NCBI RefSeq assembly: GCF_001428385.1 | Contig: NZ_LMSK01000001.1 | Span: 745,355-809,354, forward strand | DNA length: 64,000 bases | From: Rhodanobacter sp. Soil772 | Lineage (GTDB): Bacteria; Pseudomonadota; Gammaproteobacteria; Xanthomonadales; Rhodanobacteraceae | Reading direction: 5' to 3' | Part shown: one piece after another, positions 54,239-64,000 of the stretch | Layout: each line of letters begins with the position of its first letter | Numbering within the stretch: the first letter of the stretch is position 1 | Notes under the pieces: model-generated | Seen by the model: only the letters and a program-made list of their open reading frames with translations | Told to the model about the DNA's origin: nothing | Databases searched by the model: none | Made by a program: the position numbers and the translations under genes

Positions 54239-54352
54239 GTGTACGCACCGCTCTGGCACAAGGACAACCACGAGTTCTGGTATGTCGTCTGCATCGTGAT
54301 CAGCGTCGTCTTCGCGCTGGTCTACCGTTCGCTGCGCGAGCGGATGTTCTGA
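54239..54352 (+). CDS. 37-residue single-helix membrane peptide
   Basis: The GTG start at 54239 is preceded by GAGGGAGAA, a strong ribosome-binding site. The peptide, starting MYAPLWHKDNHEFWY and ending LRERMF, has one hydrophobic helix (VVCIVISVVFALVYRSL) and a charged C-terminus. An in-frame ATG at 54212 would add nine residues but has no such site. It is opposite in direction to miaA, alone, and followed by a terminator-like hairpin at 54362, which supports expression. I recognise no family. Confidence 0.6.
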   Translation: MYAPLWHKDNHEFWYVVCIVISVVFALVYRSLRERMF

Positions 54353-54361
54353 ACGGCAGAT

Positions 54362-54398
54362 GCACCAGAGCCCGCGTCGATGACGCGGGCCCTGGTGC
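54362..54398. terminator. bidirectional hairpin between the small membrane gene and the S46 peptidase gene
   Basis: A two-part stem forms GCACCAG / CTGGTGC around GCCCGCGTC / GACGCGGGC, with a 3-nt loop and one unpaired base on each arm. It lies 9 bp past the peptide stop and 17 bp beyond the S46 stop. Confidence 0.65.
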
Positions 54399-54415
54399 TT
54401 GCGCGAACGAGCGGC

Positions 54416-56578
<2,163 letters not shown>

Positions 56579-56592
56579 GGGAATCTCCTGAT

Positions 56593-56618
56593 GAAAAATC
56601 TGCCCGCGAAAGCGGGCA
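56593..56618 (-). terminator. hairpin with T-run after the upstream S46 gene
   Basis: On the minus strand TGCCCGC-TTTC-GCGGGCA is followed by GATTTTTC, a good intrinsic terminator shape. It lies between the two S46 genes, 78 bp after the upstream gene's stop, so it could limit or end read-through into the DPP7-like gene. Confidence 0.65.
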
Positions 56619-56634
56619 AAAGGATGACGCAATA

Positions 56635-56682
56635 ACTTGCGACTTATGCCCGACCCGGACGGCCGCGGCATATGCCGCAAGT
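56635..56682. repeat. imperfect inverted repeat between the two S46 genes
   Basis: ACTTGCGACTTATGCC (56635-56650) and GGCATATGCCGCAAGT (56667-56682) pair over 16 bases with two mismatches around a 16-nt loop. Together with the terminator hairpin next to it, this fills most of the gap between the two peptidase genes. Confidence 0.6.
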
Positions 56683-56696
56683 CATGCCTGCGACAT

Positions 56697-58856
56697 TCAG
56701 CGCGCCGGCACGCCCAATTCCTTCAGCAACTGCGGCGCCGGATAGACCTTGTCCATCAACCAGCGCATGTAGCGCATGTCGACGTGGATCGCGCGCTTGT
56801 AGCGCGGGTCGAACATCCAGCTGGCGCTGACCGCTTCCCAGTTGCTGTCGAAGTTGAGGCCGACCAGCTCGCCCTTCGCATTCAGCACCGGCGAGCCGGA
56901 GTTGCCGCCGGTGGTGTCGAGGTTGCTGAGGAAGTTCACCGGCATGCTGCCGGACTTTGGGTCCAGGTAGCCGGCGTAGTCGGCTTTGGCGATCGCGTCC
57001 AGCAGCGGCTTCGGCGCATCGAACGGCGCGATGCCGGTGTTCTTTTCGACGATGCCGGCGGTGCTGGTCAGCGGCTCGTAGCCCACCGCGTCGCGTGCCT
57101 TCAGCGGGGTGACCTTGCCGTAGCTCACGCGCAGGGTGGAGTTCGCGTCCGGATACACCGCGCGGCCCTGCTGTTCGCGATAGGCGATCAGCGCCTGCAT
57201 GTAGGCCGGACGCAGCCGCAGCAGCTCGCCGTCGCGCGCCTTGCGTTCGTCGTCGATGCGCAGCAGCGCGGGCTGCAGCTTCGCGGCCAGCTGCAGCAGG
57301 CTGTCGTCGGCCGCGGCCAGCGCCGCCGCGTCGGCATCCATCCAGCGCAGACGCTGCGCCTCGTCGCCCAACTTCGTGGCGGTGTAGACGCGATCCAGCG
57401 TGGCCGCCAGCTCGGCCGGGGTGCGGCCGAACGCGGCATCGAACTCCGCCACGTGCTGCGCGGCGGGCAGTTGCTGATAGCGGATCAGCAGCGCCGTCAG
57501 CAGGCGCTTCTCGACGGCCGGATCGTAGCGGCGCTGGACCTGGCGCAGGCCGCCGGCGATCAATTCCTCGTCACGCTGCTGGTAGCCGTTCTCGCGCTCG
57601 GCGTCGGGCTTCGCGCGCTCGTGCGCCAGCCGCTGCAGGCGCAGTGCCGAGCGCATCAGCTGGGTCTGCGACTGGATCAGGCCGAGCAGGAGATCGCGCT
57701 CGCGGGTGGCGTTGCCGTCGGCGATCGACGCCATCGCCGCGTCGATCTGCGGGCGCAGTGCCTTCGCCGTGCCCTGTTTGTCCAGCCAGGCCAGCATCGC
57801 CGCTTCGTCCTTTTGCCGCACGGCGACTGCATCGCTGCGCTGCAGGCCTTCCAGCTCGCCGCTGTAGCGTTTGATGCCGTTCTTCAGCGACTGCAACTGC
57901 GACGCGTAGCGGATCTTCGCCTGCGCATCCGCCGTGCCGGCGTCCTCGATCACGTCCTGCAGCTGCTTCATCGCCGCCACCGCCGCAGGCAGGCGCCACT
58001 GCACCTGGTCGGCGAACTCGGCGGCGCTGCGATGGCGGTAGGTGGTACCGGGATAGCCGGCCAGCATCACGAAGTCGCCGGCGTTGACGCCTTCGCGGGC
58101 GATCTGCAGGTGCGCGGGCGGCGTGTAGGGTTTGTTGTCCTTCGCATAGTCCGCCGGCTTGCCGTCCGGCCCGACGTAGGCGCGCAGCACGGTGAAGTCG
58201 CCGCTGTGGCGCGGCCACATGAAGTTGTCCACTTCGTCGCCGTAGTTGCCGATCGCGCGCGGCGGCGCGTAGACCAGCCGCACGTCGCGCAGCTCCAGCT
58301 GCTTCACCAGGTAGAAATCGCGGCCGTAGAACATGTTGGCGACGCTGCAACGCATACCGGCTTCGCGTTCGCAGGCGGCGACCAGCGCCTTGCTCGCCGC
58401 ATCCACCGCGTCATAGTAGGCGCGGCCGGTCTTGCCGCGGGCGTGGGCCAGCACCTGGTCGGTAACCTGGTCGAAGCCGACCGTGACGCGCAGGCGGAAG
58501 TCCGGATTGGCCGGCAACTCCTCGCCGCGATTGGCCGCCACGTAGCCCTGCTCGATCAGGTTGCGCTGGGCGTTGCTGTTGTACTGGATCACACCGAAGG
58601 CGACGTGGTGGTTGGTCAGCACCAGACCCTGGTCGCTGACGAAGGCTCCGGTGGCGCCACCGACCTTGACCACCGCGCTGAGCGGCGGCCGGGTCAGGTC
58701 GGCCAGCGCGGCAGGATCGCCCTGATAGCCGGCGGCCTTCAACGGCTGGCCGATCGACGGCAGTTGCGACGGCATCCACATGCCCTCGTCCGCCTGTGCC
58801 AAGGGGCTCAGCGACATCGCCACCGCGGTGGACCACAGCATCCTTTTCAATCGCAT
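56697..58856 (-). CDS. S46 family dipeptidyl-peptidase, DPP11-like (Ser at the specificity position)
   Basis: This is a 719-residue periplasmic paralogue of the next gene. ATG 58856 opens a signal peptide (RMLWSTAVAMSLSPLAQA). The active site has LTNHHVAFG (His), EVDNFMWPRHSGDF (Asp) and Ser653 in TTGGNSGSP. Eighteen residues later the sequence is NFDSNWE, with Ser where DPP7 has Gly, the residue associated with cleavage after Asp/Glu. It and the DPP7-like enzyme share length, order of motifs and the VPAR/VPAK ending, so they arose by gene duplication. It is divergent from tdh. Confidence 0.93.
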   Translation of the reverse strand: MRLKRMLWSTAVAMSLSPLAQADEGMWMPSQLPSIGQPLKAAGYQGDPAALADLTRPPLSAVVKVGGATGAFVSDQGLVLTNHHVAFGVIQYNSNAQRNLIEQGYVAANRGEELPANPDFRLRVTVGFDQVTDQVLAHARGKTGRAYYDAVDAASKALVAACEREAGMRCSVANMFYGRDFYLVKQLELRDVRLVYAPPRAIGNYGDEVDNFMWPRHSGDFTVLRAYVGPDGKPADYAKDNKPYTPPAHLQIAREGVNAGDFVMLAGYPGTTYRHRSAAEFADQVQWRLPAAVAAMKQLQDVIEDAGTADAQAKIRYASQLQSLKNGIKRYSGELEGLQRSDAVAVRQKDEAAMLAWLDKQGTAKALRPQIDAAMASIADGNATRERDLLLGLIQSQTQLMRSALRLQRLAHERAKPDAERENGYQQRDEELIAGGLRQVQRRYDPAVEKRLLTALLIRYQQLPAAQHVAEFDAAFGRTPAELAATLDRVYTATKLGDEAQRLRWMDADAAALAAADDSLLQLAAKLQPALLRIDDERKARDGELLRLRPAYMQALIAYREQQGRAVYPDANSTLRVSYGKVTPLKARDAVGYEPLTSTAGIVEKNTGIAPFDAPKPLLDAIAKADYAGYLDPKSGSMPVNFLSNLDTTGGNSGSPVLNAKGELVGLNFDSNWEAVSASWMFDPRYKRAIHVDMRYMRWLMDKVYPAPQLLKELGVPAR

Positions 58857-58958
58857 CGAAACCGCCCTCGTGAGCAATCGCATAAACTTGCGACCATAGT
58901 TTGCCGAGGCGCCCCCGGCAAGATGCCGGCCTGAAAGCCGCCACCCGCGACCACGCTC

Positions 58959-58964
58959 TATAAT
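58959..58964 (+). promoter_or_regulatory. likely -10 element of the tdh transcript
   Basis: A perfect TATAAT lies 45 bp upstream of the tdh start in an otherwise GC-rich stretch (CTCTATAATTGCC). No matching -35 at 16-18 bp is clear. Confidence 0.5.
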
Positions 58965-59008
58965 TGCCGTTTCCCCGCCCGCTTCGCGGGCCAACTGATG
59001 GATTCCCC

Positions 59009-60043
59009 ATGCCGCAGACGATGAAAGCCCTGGTCAAGCGCAAGCCCGAACAGGGCATCTGGATGGAAGAAGTGCCGCTGCCGCAGGTCGGCCCGAACGA
59101 GGTGCTGATCAAGATCGAGAAGACCGCGATCTGCGGCACCGACCTGCACATCTACAAGTGGGACGAGTGGAGCCAGCGCACGATCAAGCCGGGCCTCACC
59201 ATCGGCCACGAGTTCGTCGGCCGCATCGCCGAGATCGGCCCGGGCGTGACCGGCTACAAGATCGGCGACCGCGTCTCGGCCGAAGGGCACATCGTCTGCG
59301 GCCATTGCCGCAACTGCCGTGCCGGCCGCCAACACCTGTGCCCGAACACGATCGGCATCGGCGTGAACCGCAACGGCGCGTTCGCCGAGTACATGACCAT
59401 GCCGGCCTCGAACCTGTGGCCGATCCCGGACCAGATCCCGTCCGAGCTGGCCGCGTTCTTCGACCCGTACGGCAACGCCGCGCACTGCGCGCTGGAATTC
59501 GACATGATCGGCGAAGACGTGCTGATCACCGGCGCCGGCCCGATCGGCATCATCGCCGCCGGCATCGCCAAGCACGTGGGTGCGCGCAACGTGGTGGTCA
59601 CCGACGTCAACGACTATCGCCTGAAACTGGCCGCCGACATGGGCGCCACCCGCGTGGTCAACGTCACCAACCAGTCGCTCAAGGACGTGATGAAGGACCT
59701 GCACATGGAGGGCTTCGACGTGGGCCTGGAAATGAGCGGCAACCCGCGCGCGTTCAACGACATGCTCGACTGCATGTACCACGGCGGCAAGATCGCCCTG
59801 CTCGGCATCCAGCCCAAGGGCGCCGGCATCGACTGGGACCGGGTGATCTTCAAGGGCCTCACCCTGCAGGGCATCTACGGCCGGCGCATGTACGAGACCT
59901 GGTACAAGATGACCCAGATGGTGCTGACCGGCTTCCCGCTGCAGAAGGTGCTGACCCACCAGATCCACATCGACGACTTCCAGAAGGGCTTCGACCTGAT
60001 GGACGCCGGCACCTGCGGCAAGGTCGTCTGTTCCTGGCATTGA
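59009..60043 (+). CDS. tdh: L-threonine 3-dehydrogenase
   Basis: This is a 344-residue zinc-dependent medium-chain dehydrogenase that oxidises threonine to 2-amino-3-ketobutyrate, which Kbl cleaves to glycine and acetyl-CoA. It has the catalytic zinc Cys in [24 protein letters not shown], the structural zinc loop [15 protein letters not shown] and the NAD loop [18 protein letters not shown] 59009 or 59021 is the start; the second gives E. coli Tdh length. kbl follows at 63922, but only after the DUF748 gene. The family order is usually kbl-tdh. Confidence 0.97.
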   Translation: MPQTMKALVKRKPEQGIWMEEVPLPQVGPNEVLIKIEKTAICGTDLHIYKWDEWSQRTIKPGLTIGHEFVGRIAEIGPGVTGYKIGDRVSAEGHIVCGHCRNCRAGRQHLCPNTIGIGVNRNGAFAEYMTMPASNLWPIPDQIPSELAAFFDPYGNAAHCALEFDMIGEDVLITGAGPIGIIAAGIAKHVGARNVVVTDVNDYRLKLAADMGATRVVNVTNQSLKDVMKDLHMEGFDVGLEMSGNPRAFNDMLDCMYHGGKIALLGIQPKGAGIDWDRVIFKGLTLQGIYGRRMYETWYKMTQMVLTGFPLQKVLTHQIHIDDFQKGFDLMDAGTCGKVVCSWH

Positions 60044-60218
60044 GCCACGGGACAGCGGCCAGTCGCTGCACGAACCCGAACCACTGACCCTGATCGCTCG
60101 CAGCCTGCCTGAAGGTCGCGGGCGGTGTTCCCGCGTTAAGCCCAGTCGCGGTAGATTCCGTTAACGGCCTGGGTGAAGCGGGCCAAACCAAGCCATTCAG
60201 CATTTCCAGGGAGTCGGT

Positions 60219-63200
60219 ATGTCCGGGTCGAGCTTGTCGCGGCTGCGCGTGTCCTTGCGTGCAGCCTGGGGTTCCGCACGCACGCATGCGCAGACGCTGA
60301 GCCATTCGCCCCGCGCCCGCCGCTTCGCCGCGATCGCCGCCGCCGTGTTGCTGATCTACGCCCTGCTCGGCTTCCTTGCTGCCCCGCCGCTGCTGCGCAA
60401 CTACCTGCAGAACCACTCCGCGGAAATGCTGGGACGGCCGCTGAGCCTCGGCCAGGTGCGCTTCAATCCGTTCACGCTGAACCTGCGGATTCGCCAACTG
60501 CACCTGCCCGATACGGACGGCAAGACCCCGTTCGTCGACATCGACCAGCTCACGCTCAACGCGTCGTGGGGCTCGCTGTTCCGCCTGGCGCCGGTGCTGG
60601 ACGAACTGCGGCTCGATCAGCCGCGGATTGCCATCACGCGGGGCAAGGACCAGCGGTTCAACTTCACCGACCTGATCGAGCGCTTCACCGCGAAGCCCTC
60701 GCCGGCGGACAATCAGCCGGCGCGTTTCTCGCTCTCCAACATCAGCGTCCACGGCGGCGACATCCGCTTCGACGACCGCCTGCTGGGCGCGCAGCACCAC
60801 GTCGAGAAGCTCGAACTGGGCATCCCGTTCCTGGCCAACCTGCCCAGCTCCACCGACATCTTCGTGCAGCCGCTGCTGGCCATGACGGTCGACGGCAGCC
60901 CGTTGCGCATCGACGGCCAGACCAAACCATTCGCCAGCAATCGCGAATCGACCATCGGCTTCCAGCTCGACCGGCTCGACCTGCCGCGTTACCTCGCCTA
61001 CGTGCCGACGGCGATGCCGGTGGCGATTCCCAAGGGCCTGCTCAGCGGCAAGCTGTCCCTGCACTTCGTGCAGACGCAGCCGACGCCGCAGCTGCAGCTC
61101 ACCGGCAACCTGCAACTGGACGACTTCGCGCTCGACAGCAACCGTGGCGAGACCATCGCCAGGCTGGGACACGGCGACATCGAACTGACCGACGTGCAGC
61201 CGCTGGCCTCGCGCTACCACCTCGGCGCGATGAAGCTGGAACGTGCCGCGCTGTTCTACACACAGCATGCCGGCGGCCACAGCAACTTCGATTCGCTCAT
61301 GCCGCCTCCGACCAAGGCCGATGACAAGACGCCGCCGACCGATCTGCGTATCGCCGTGCTCACGCTGCAGAACAGCACACTCAGCTACACCGACGCCAAT
61401 CAGGCCAAGCTGCAGTTGACCCAGCTGCACGGCAGCCTGCTCGGCTTGGGCACACTCGCCGGGCCGCCCGCCAAACTCGATCTGGCCAGCCAGCTCGCCG
61501 GTGGCAACCTCAACGTGCGCGGCGCGGTCGATCTCGCCGCCAGCCACTATGCCGGTGCACTCGAACTGAAACAGGTGGCACTCGTGCCGCTGCAGGCACT
61601 GGCCGCCTCCGCCACCGCAACACGCATCGCCAAAGGCAAGCTCGATGCCAGCGGCCAGCTGCGCCTGGACTGGGGCAAGGCATTCAACCTGCACATCGAG
61701 CCGGCCCAACTCGGCATCAGCGACTTCGCGCTGGAACCGCAGGCCAAGGGGCTGCCCGCACCGGTGGCCTGGCGCAAGCTGGATGCCGGCATCACCCGCC
61801 TCGACCTGGCTACCCGCAACGCGCAACTGGACAAGGTCACTGCGCACGGTCTGCAGGTCGACGCCGTGCGGGAGCGCGACGACCGGATCAACCTGACCAG
61901 CCTGTTCGCCGGCAAGCACGCCGCGCCTGCCAGCCATGACGAAGGCCCGGCCTGGCGTTGGAGCATCGCCCACCTCGGCCTCGAACAGGGTTCGCTGCGC
62001 CTCACCGATCGCAGCATCGAGAGCGCCAAGCCGACATCTCTGCTCATCGACGCACTCAACGGCAGCATCGACGAGCTCAGCGACAAGCTCGATCGGTCGA
62101 GTCGGGTCAAGCTGGAAGGCCGTATCGGCAAAGGCAGCTTCGCCACCGCCGGCACGCTGCAGCCGCTGCCCACGGTGGCCGACCTGCAGCTGACCACCAA
62201 ACGGCTGGACATCGCCGGCTTCGTACCCTACGCCAGCGTGCCGCTGAACGTGGATGTCACCAGCGCCCGCCTCAGCAGCGACGGCAAGCTGCACTACGAC
62301 GGCCGCCGGTCCGAACCCCGCTTCGACTACGCGGGCAACGCCGCGTTCGAGCGCGTGCGCATGCAGGACAAGCTCACCGGCGACGACTTCATGCGCTGGC
62401 GCTCGCTGAGCGGCTCGCGCATCGACCTGCGCTACGGCAACGGCACGCCGCGCGTGCATCTGGGCGGCTTGGTGCTGGATGCGTTCTACGCGCGCGTCAT
62501 CGTCAACAGCAACGGACGTCTGAACCTGTCCGATGTGATCGCCAACGGCGAGCAGGCGCCGGTATCGGTGACCCGCGCCGCGAACAACGCACCGGCGGCG
62601 CCGCAGCCGGTGTCCAGCGCACCCACGGCACCCGCCGCGGACATCCATATCGGCGAGGTCACCCTGGCCAATGGCCAGCTCAACTACACCGACAACTTCA
62701 TCAAGCCCAACTACACCGCCAACCTCACCAGCCTCACCGGCAGGATCGGCGCGTTCGGCACCACCGCCGGCGAACCGCCTGCCGAACTGGTGGCGCAGGC
62801 CAAGCTGGACGATGCCTCGCCGGTGGACATCAGCGGCAGCATCAACCCGCTGCTGCCGGTGGCCTTCCTCGACATCAAGGGCAAGGCGACCGACGTCGAG
62901 CTGACCCGGCTCAGCACTTACTCCGGCAAGTACACCGGCTACCCCATCACCAAGGGCAAGCTGACCGCCGACGTGCACTACTTGCTGGACCAGGGCAAGC
63001 TCAACGCCGACAACCACATCTTCATCACCCAGCTCACCTTCGGCGAGCGCATGGACGGCCCTGGCGTGTCGCACCTGCCGGTGAAGCTGGCGGTGGCCCT
63101 GCTGAAGGATACCGAGGGCAATATCGACGTGAACGTGCCGGTGTCCGGCTCGCTGGACGATCCGCAGTTCAGCCTCGGCGGCATGATCATGCGCGCGTTC

Positions 63201-63842
63201 GGCAACCTCATCGCCAAGGCGGCCACTGCGCCGTTCCGTCTGCTCGCTTCCGCGTTTGGCGGCGGCCACGAGGATCTCGGCTACGTCGAATTCGCGCCGG
63301 GCTCGGCCGTGCTGGATGGACCCGCCAAGGACCGCCTCGGCCAGATCGTGCAGATGCTGGGCCGCAAGCCCGCGCTCACCCTGGACATCAGCGGCCGGGT
63401 GGACCCGTCGCTGGACGAAGCGGGCCTGCGCAAGGTGACGGTGGACGACCAGATCCGCCGCGAAAAGCTGACCAAGGAATCGGGCGACAAGATCGCCGCG
63501 GACGCCTCGGCGACGACGCTGGCTGAAGTAACCGTGACGCCGGATGAACACGAGCGCTATCTGCGACGCGCGTACCGGCACGCCGACTTCGAAAAACCGA
63601 AGAACGCCCTCGGCCTCAGCAAGTCGCTGGAACCGGACGAAATGCGCAGCCTGCTGGAAACCCACGTGAACGCGGACGCCGCCGCGATGCGTGCACTGGC
63701 CGAGCGCCGCGCTGCCGCCGTACAGGATTGGCTGCACGGCAAGCTGGACGACAAGCGAATCGCGATCAAGCCGCCCAAGCTCGACGCCTCGGGCATCAAC
63801 GACAAGGGCAAGAGCACGCGCGCGGATTTCGGCCTGCACTGA
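60219..63842 (+). CDS. DUF748/AsmA-like envelope protein
   Basis: This is a 1207-residue protein. One N-terminal membrane helix (FAAIAAAVLLIYALLGFLAA, residues about 36-55) is followed by the AsmA/DUF748 beginning (LGRPLSLGQVRFNPFTLNL). The long periplasmic region repeats beta-strands (LRLDQPRIAITRGKDQRFN, VTLANGQLNYTDNFIKPNY), as in beta-groove lipid-transport proteins. The C-terminal part has YVEFAPGSAVLDGPAKDRLG, which looks like an OmpA-type strand, and a coiled-coil end. AsmA-like proteins are thought to carry phospholipids across the periplasm; DUF748 members are less studied. ATG 60219 is preceded by CAGGGAG. It splits tdh from kbl. Confidence 0.9.
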   Translation: MSGSSLSRLRVSLRAAWGSARTHAQTLSHSPRARRFAAIAAAVLLIYALLGFLAAPPLLRNYLQNHSAEMLGRPLSLGQVRFNPFTLNLRIRQLHLPDTDGKTPFVDIDQLTLNASWGSLFRLAPVLDELRLDQPRIAITRGKDQRFNFTDLIERFTAKPSPADNQPARFSLSNISVHGGDIRFDDRLLGAQHHVEKLELGIPFLANLPSSTDIFVQPLLAMTVDGSPLRIDGQTKPFASNRESTIGFQLDRLDLPRYLAYVPTAMPVAIPKGLLSGKLSLHFVQTQPTPQLQLTGNLQLDDFALDSNRGETIARLGHGDIELTDVQPLASRYHLGAMKLERAALFYTQHAGGHSNFDSLMPPPTKADDKTPPTDLRIAVLTLQNSTLSYTDANQAKLQLTQLHGSLLGLGTLAGPPAKLDLASQLAGGNLNVRGAVDLAASHYAGALELKQVALVPLQALAASATATRIAKGKLDASGQLRLDWGKAFNLHIEPAQLGISDFALEPQAKGLPAPVAWRKLDAGITRLDLATRNAQLDKVTAHGLQVDAVRERDDRINLTSLFAGKHAAPASHDEGPAWRWSIAHLGLEQGSLRLTDRSIESAKPTSLLIDALNGSIDELSDKLDRSSRVKLEGRIGKGSFATAGTLQPLPTVADLQLTTKRLDIAGFVPYASVPLNVDVTSARLSSDGKLHYDGRRSEPRFDYAGNAAFERVRMQDKLTGDDFMRWRSLSGSRIDLRYGNGTPRVHLGGLVLDAFYARVIVNSNGRLNLSDVIANGEQAPVSVTRAANNAPAAPQPVSSAPTAPAADIHIGEVTLANGQLNYTDNFIKPNYTANLTSLTGRIGAFGTTAGEPPAELVAQAKLDDASPVDISGSINPLLPVAFLDIKGKATDVELTRLSTYSGKYTGYPITKGKLTADVHYLLDQGKLNADNHIFITQLTFGERMDGPGVSHLPVKLAVALLKDTEGNIDVNVPVSGSLDDPQFSLGGMIMRAFGNLIAKAATAPFRLLASAFGGGHEDLGYVEFAPGSAVLDGPAKDRLGQIVQMLGRKPALTLDISGRVDPSLDEAGLRKVTVDDQIRREKLTKESGDKIAADASATTLAEVTVTPDEHERYLRRAYRHADFEKPKNALGLSKSLEPDEMRSLLETHVNADAAAMRALAERRAAAVQDWLHGKLDDKRIAIKPPKLDASGINDKGKSTRADFGLH

Positions 63843-63921
63843 TCGCTGCATAACGCGTGCGCATGCGCAGCGATCGGCTGGCGTCCTACAATGGCGCTTT
63901 GCCCACCGCCGGAATCTCCCC

Positions 63922-64000
63922 ATGAGCTACTCAGCCAAGGCGCGCTACGCCAGCGAACTCGACGCCATCCGCGAACAAGGCCTGTTCAAGGCCGAGCGCA
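63922..64000 (+). CDS. kbl: 2-amino-3-ketobutyrate CoA ligase (glycine C-acetyltransferase), N-terminal part
   Basis: Only the first 26 codons are in the window. They read SYSAKARYASELDAIREQ then GLFKAER, matching the Kbl start pattern (LDxIREQGLFKxER). ATG 63922 has GGAATC upstream. With tdh this completes the threonine-to-glycine route, but the genes are 3.9 kb apart. The call rests on a short stretch plus context. Confidence 0.8.
   Translation, partial: MSYSAKARYASELDAIREQGLFKAER

Noticed and set aside
59859-63923. A 1354-codon open frame on the minus strand across tdh and the DUF748 gene
   Set aside because: It is exactly antisense to well-supported genes and has repetitive low-information His/Arg/Gln/Val composition. 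In GC-rich DNA the mirror frame of a coding region often lacks stops.

Overview
The window is high-GC, gene-dense bacterial chromosome. Gene order and protein signatures point to a gammaproteobacterium of the Xanthomonadales (Lysobacterales), most like the Rhodanobacteraceae (Rhodanobacter/Dyella type). The supports are the order miaA-hfq-hflX-hflK-hflC-(DUF2065)-purA, the order nudJ-mnmA-hflD, serC-pheA-aroA with a xanthomonad-type P-protein, an HU protein with a histone-like tail, and two S46 dipeptidyl-peptidases. Taxonomy is inferred from these features, not from a marker-gene search. There is no prophage, IS element, CRISPR array or plasmid replication gene.

Layout. 1-4.5 kb: the start of an ABC-F ATPase, a small exported protein, agmatine deiminase and N-carbamoylputrescine amidase (agmatine to putrescine), a TraB-family membrane protein and tRNA-Leu(UAA). 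4.6-7.4 kb: HU-like protein and a membrane GGDEF-EAL protein. 7.4-7.9 kb: tRNA-Cys and two identical tRNA-Gly genes. 8-15.8 kb (minus strand): serC-pheA-aroA-kdsB-uvrC-pgsA, plus an FHA-domain membrane protein. 15.9-21.7 kb: a PHA-system-like protein, infA, clpS-clpA, nudJ-mnmA-hflD. 21.8-28.8 kb: a phosphate block (OprP/OprO-like porin, rnt, pstSCAB, phoU) with Pho-box-like sites before the porin and pstS. 28.8-32.9 kb: a guanidine-II riboswitch and gdx exporter, a small membrane protein, rlmB and rnr. 33-36.9 kb: tRNA-Leu(CAG), a VOC protein, and gcvP under a tandem glycine riboswitch.

36.9-44.5 kb is the most accessory-looking part. It holds a 947-residue protein joining a peptidoglycan-binding-like region, a GH19 chitinase/lysozyme-like domain, a papain-like peptidase and an alpha/beta-hydrolase. 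Beside it lie a truncated GGDEF remnant and a small coiled-coil protein. Next comes an ECF sigma/anti-sigma pair divergent from a secreted subtilase and a secreted Ala/Gly/Ser-rich protein.

44.5-64 kb: dadA-alr with a divergent Lrp-type regulator, purA-DUF2065-hflC-hflK-hflX-hfq-miaA, a small membrane protein, two tandem S46 peptidases (DPP7-like and DPP11-like by their specificity residue), tdh, a DUF748/AsmA-like envelope protein, and the first codons of kbl.

The best candidates for undescribed biology are the four-module lytic-enzyme fusion at 36889-39732 and the sigma/anti-sigma/subtilase/low-complexity-protein module at 40655-44438. The guanidine-II riboswitch-gdx unit and the riboswitch-gcvP unit are known systems whose regulation can be read directly from the sequence.
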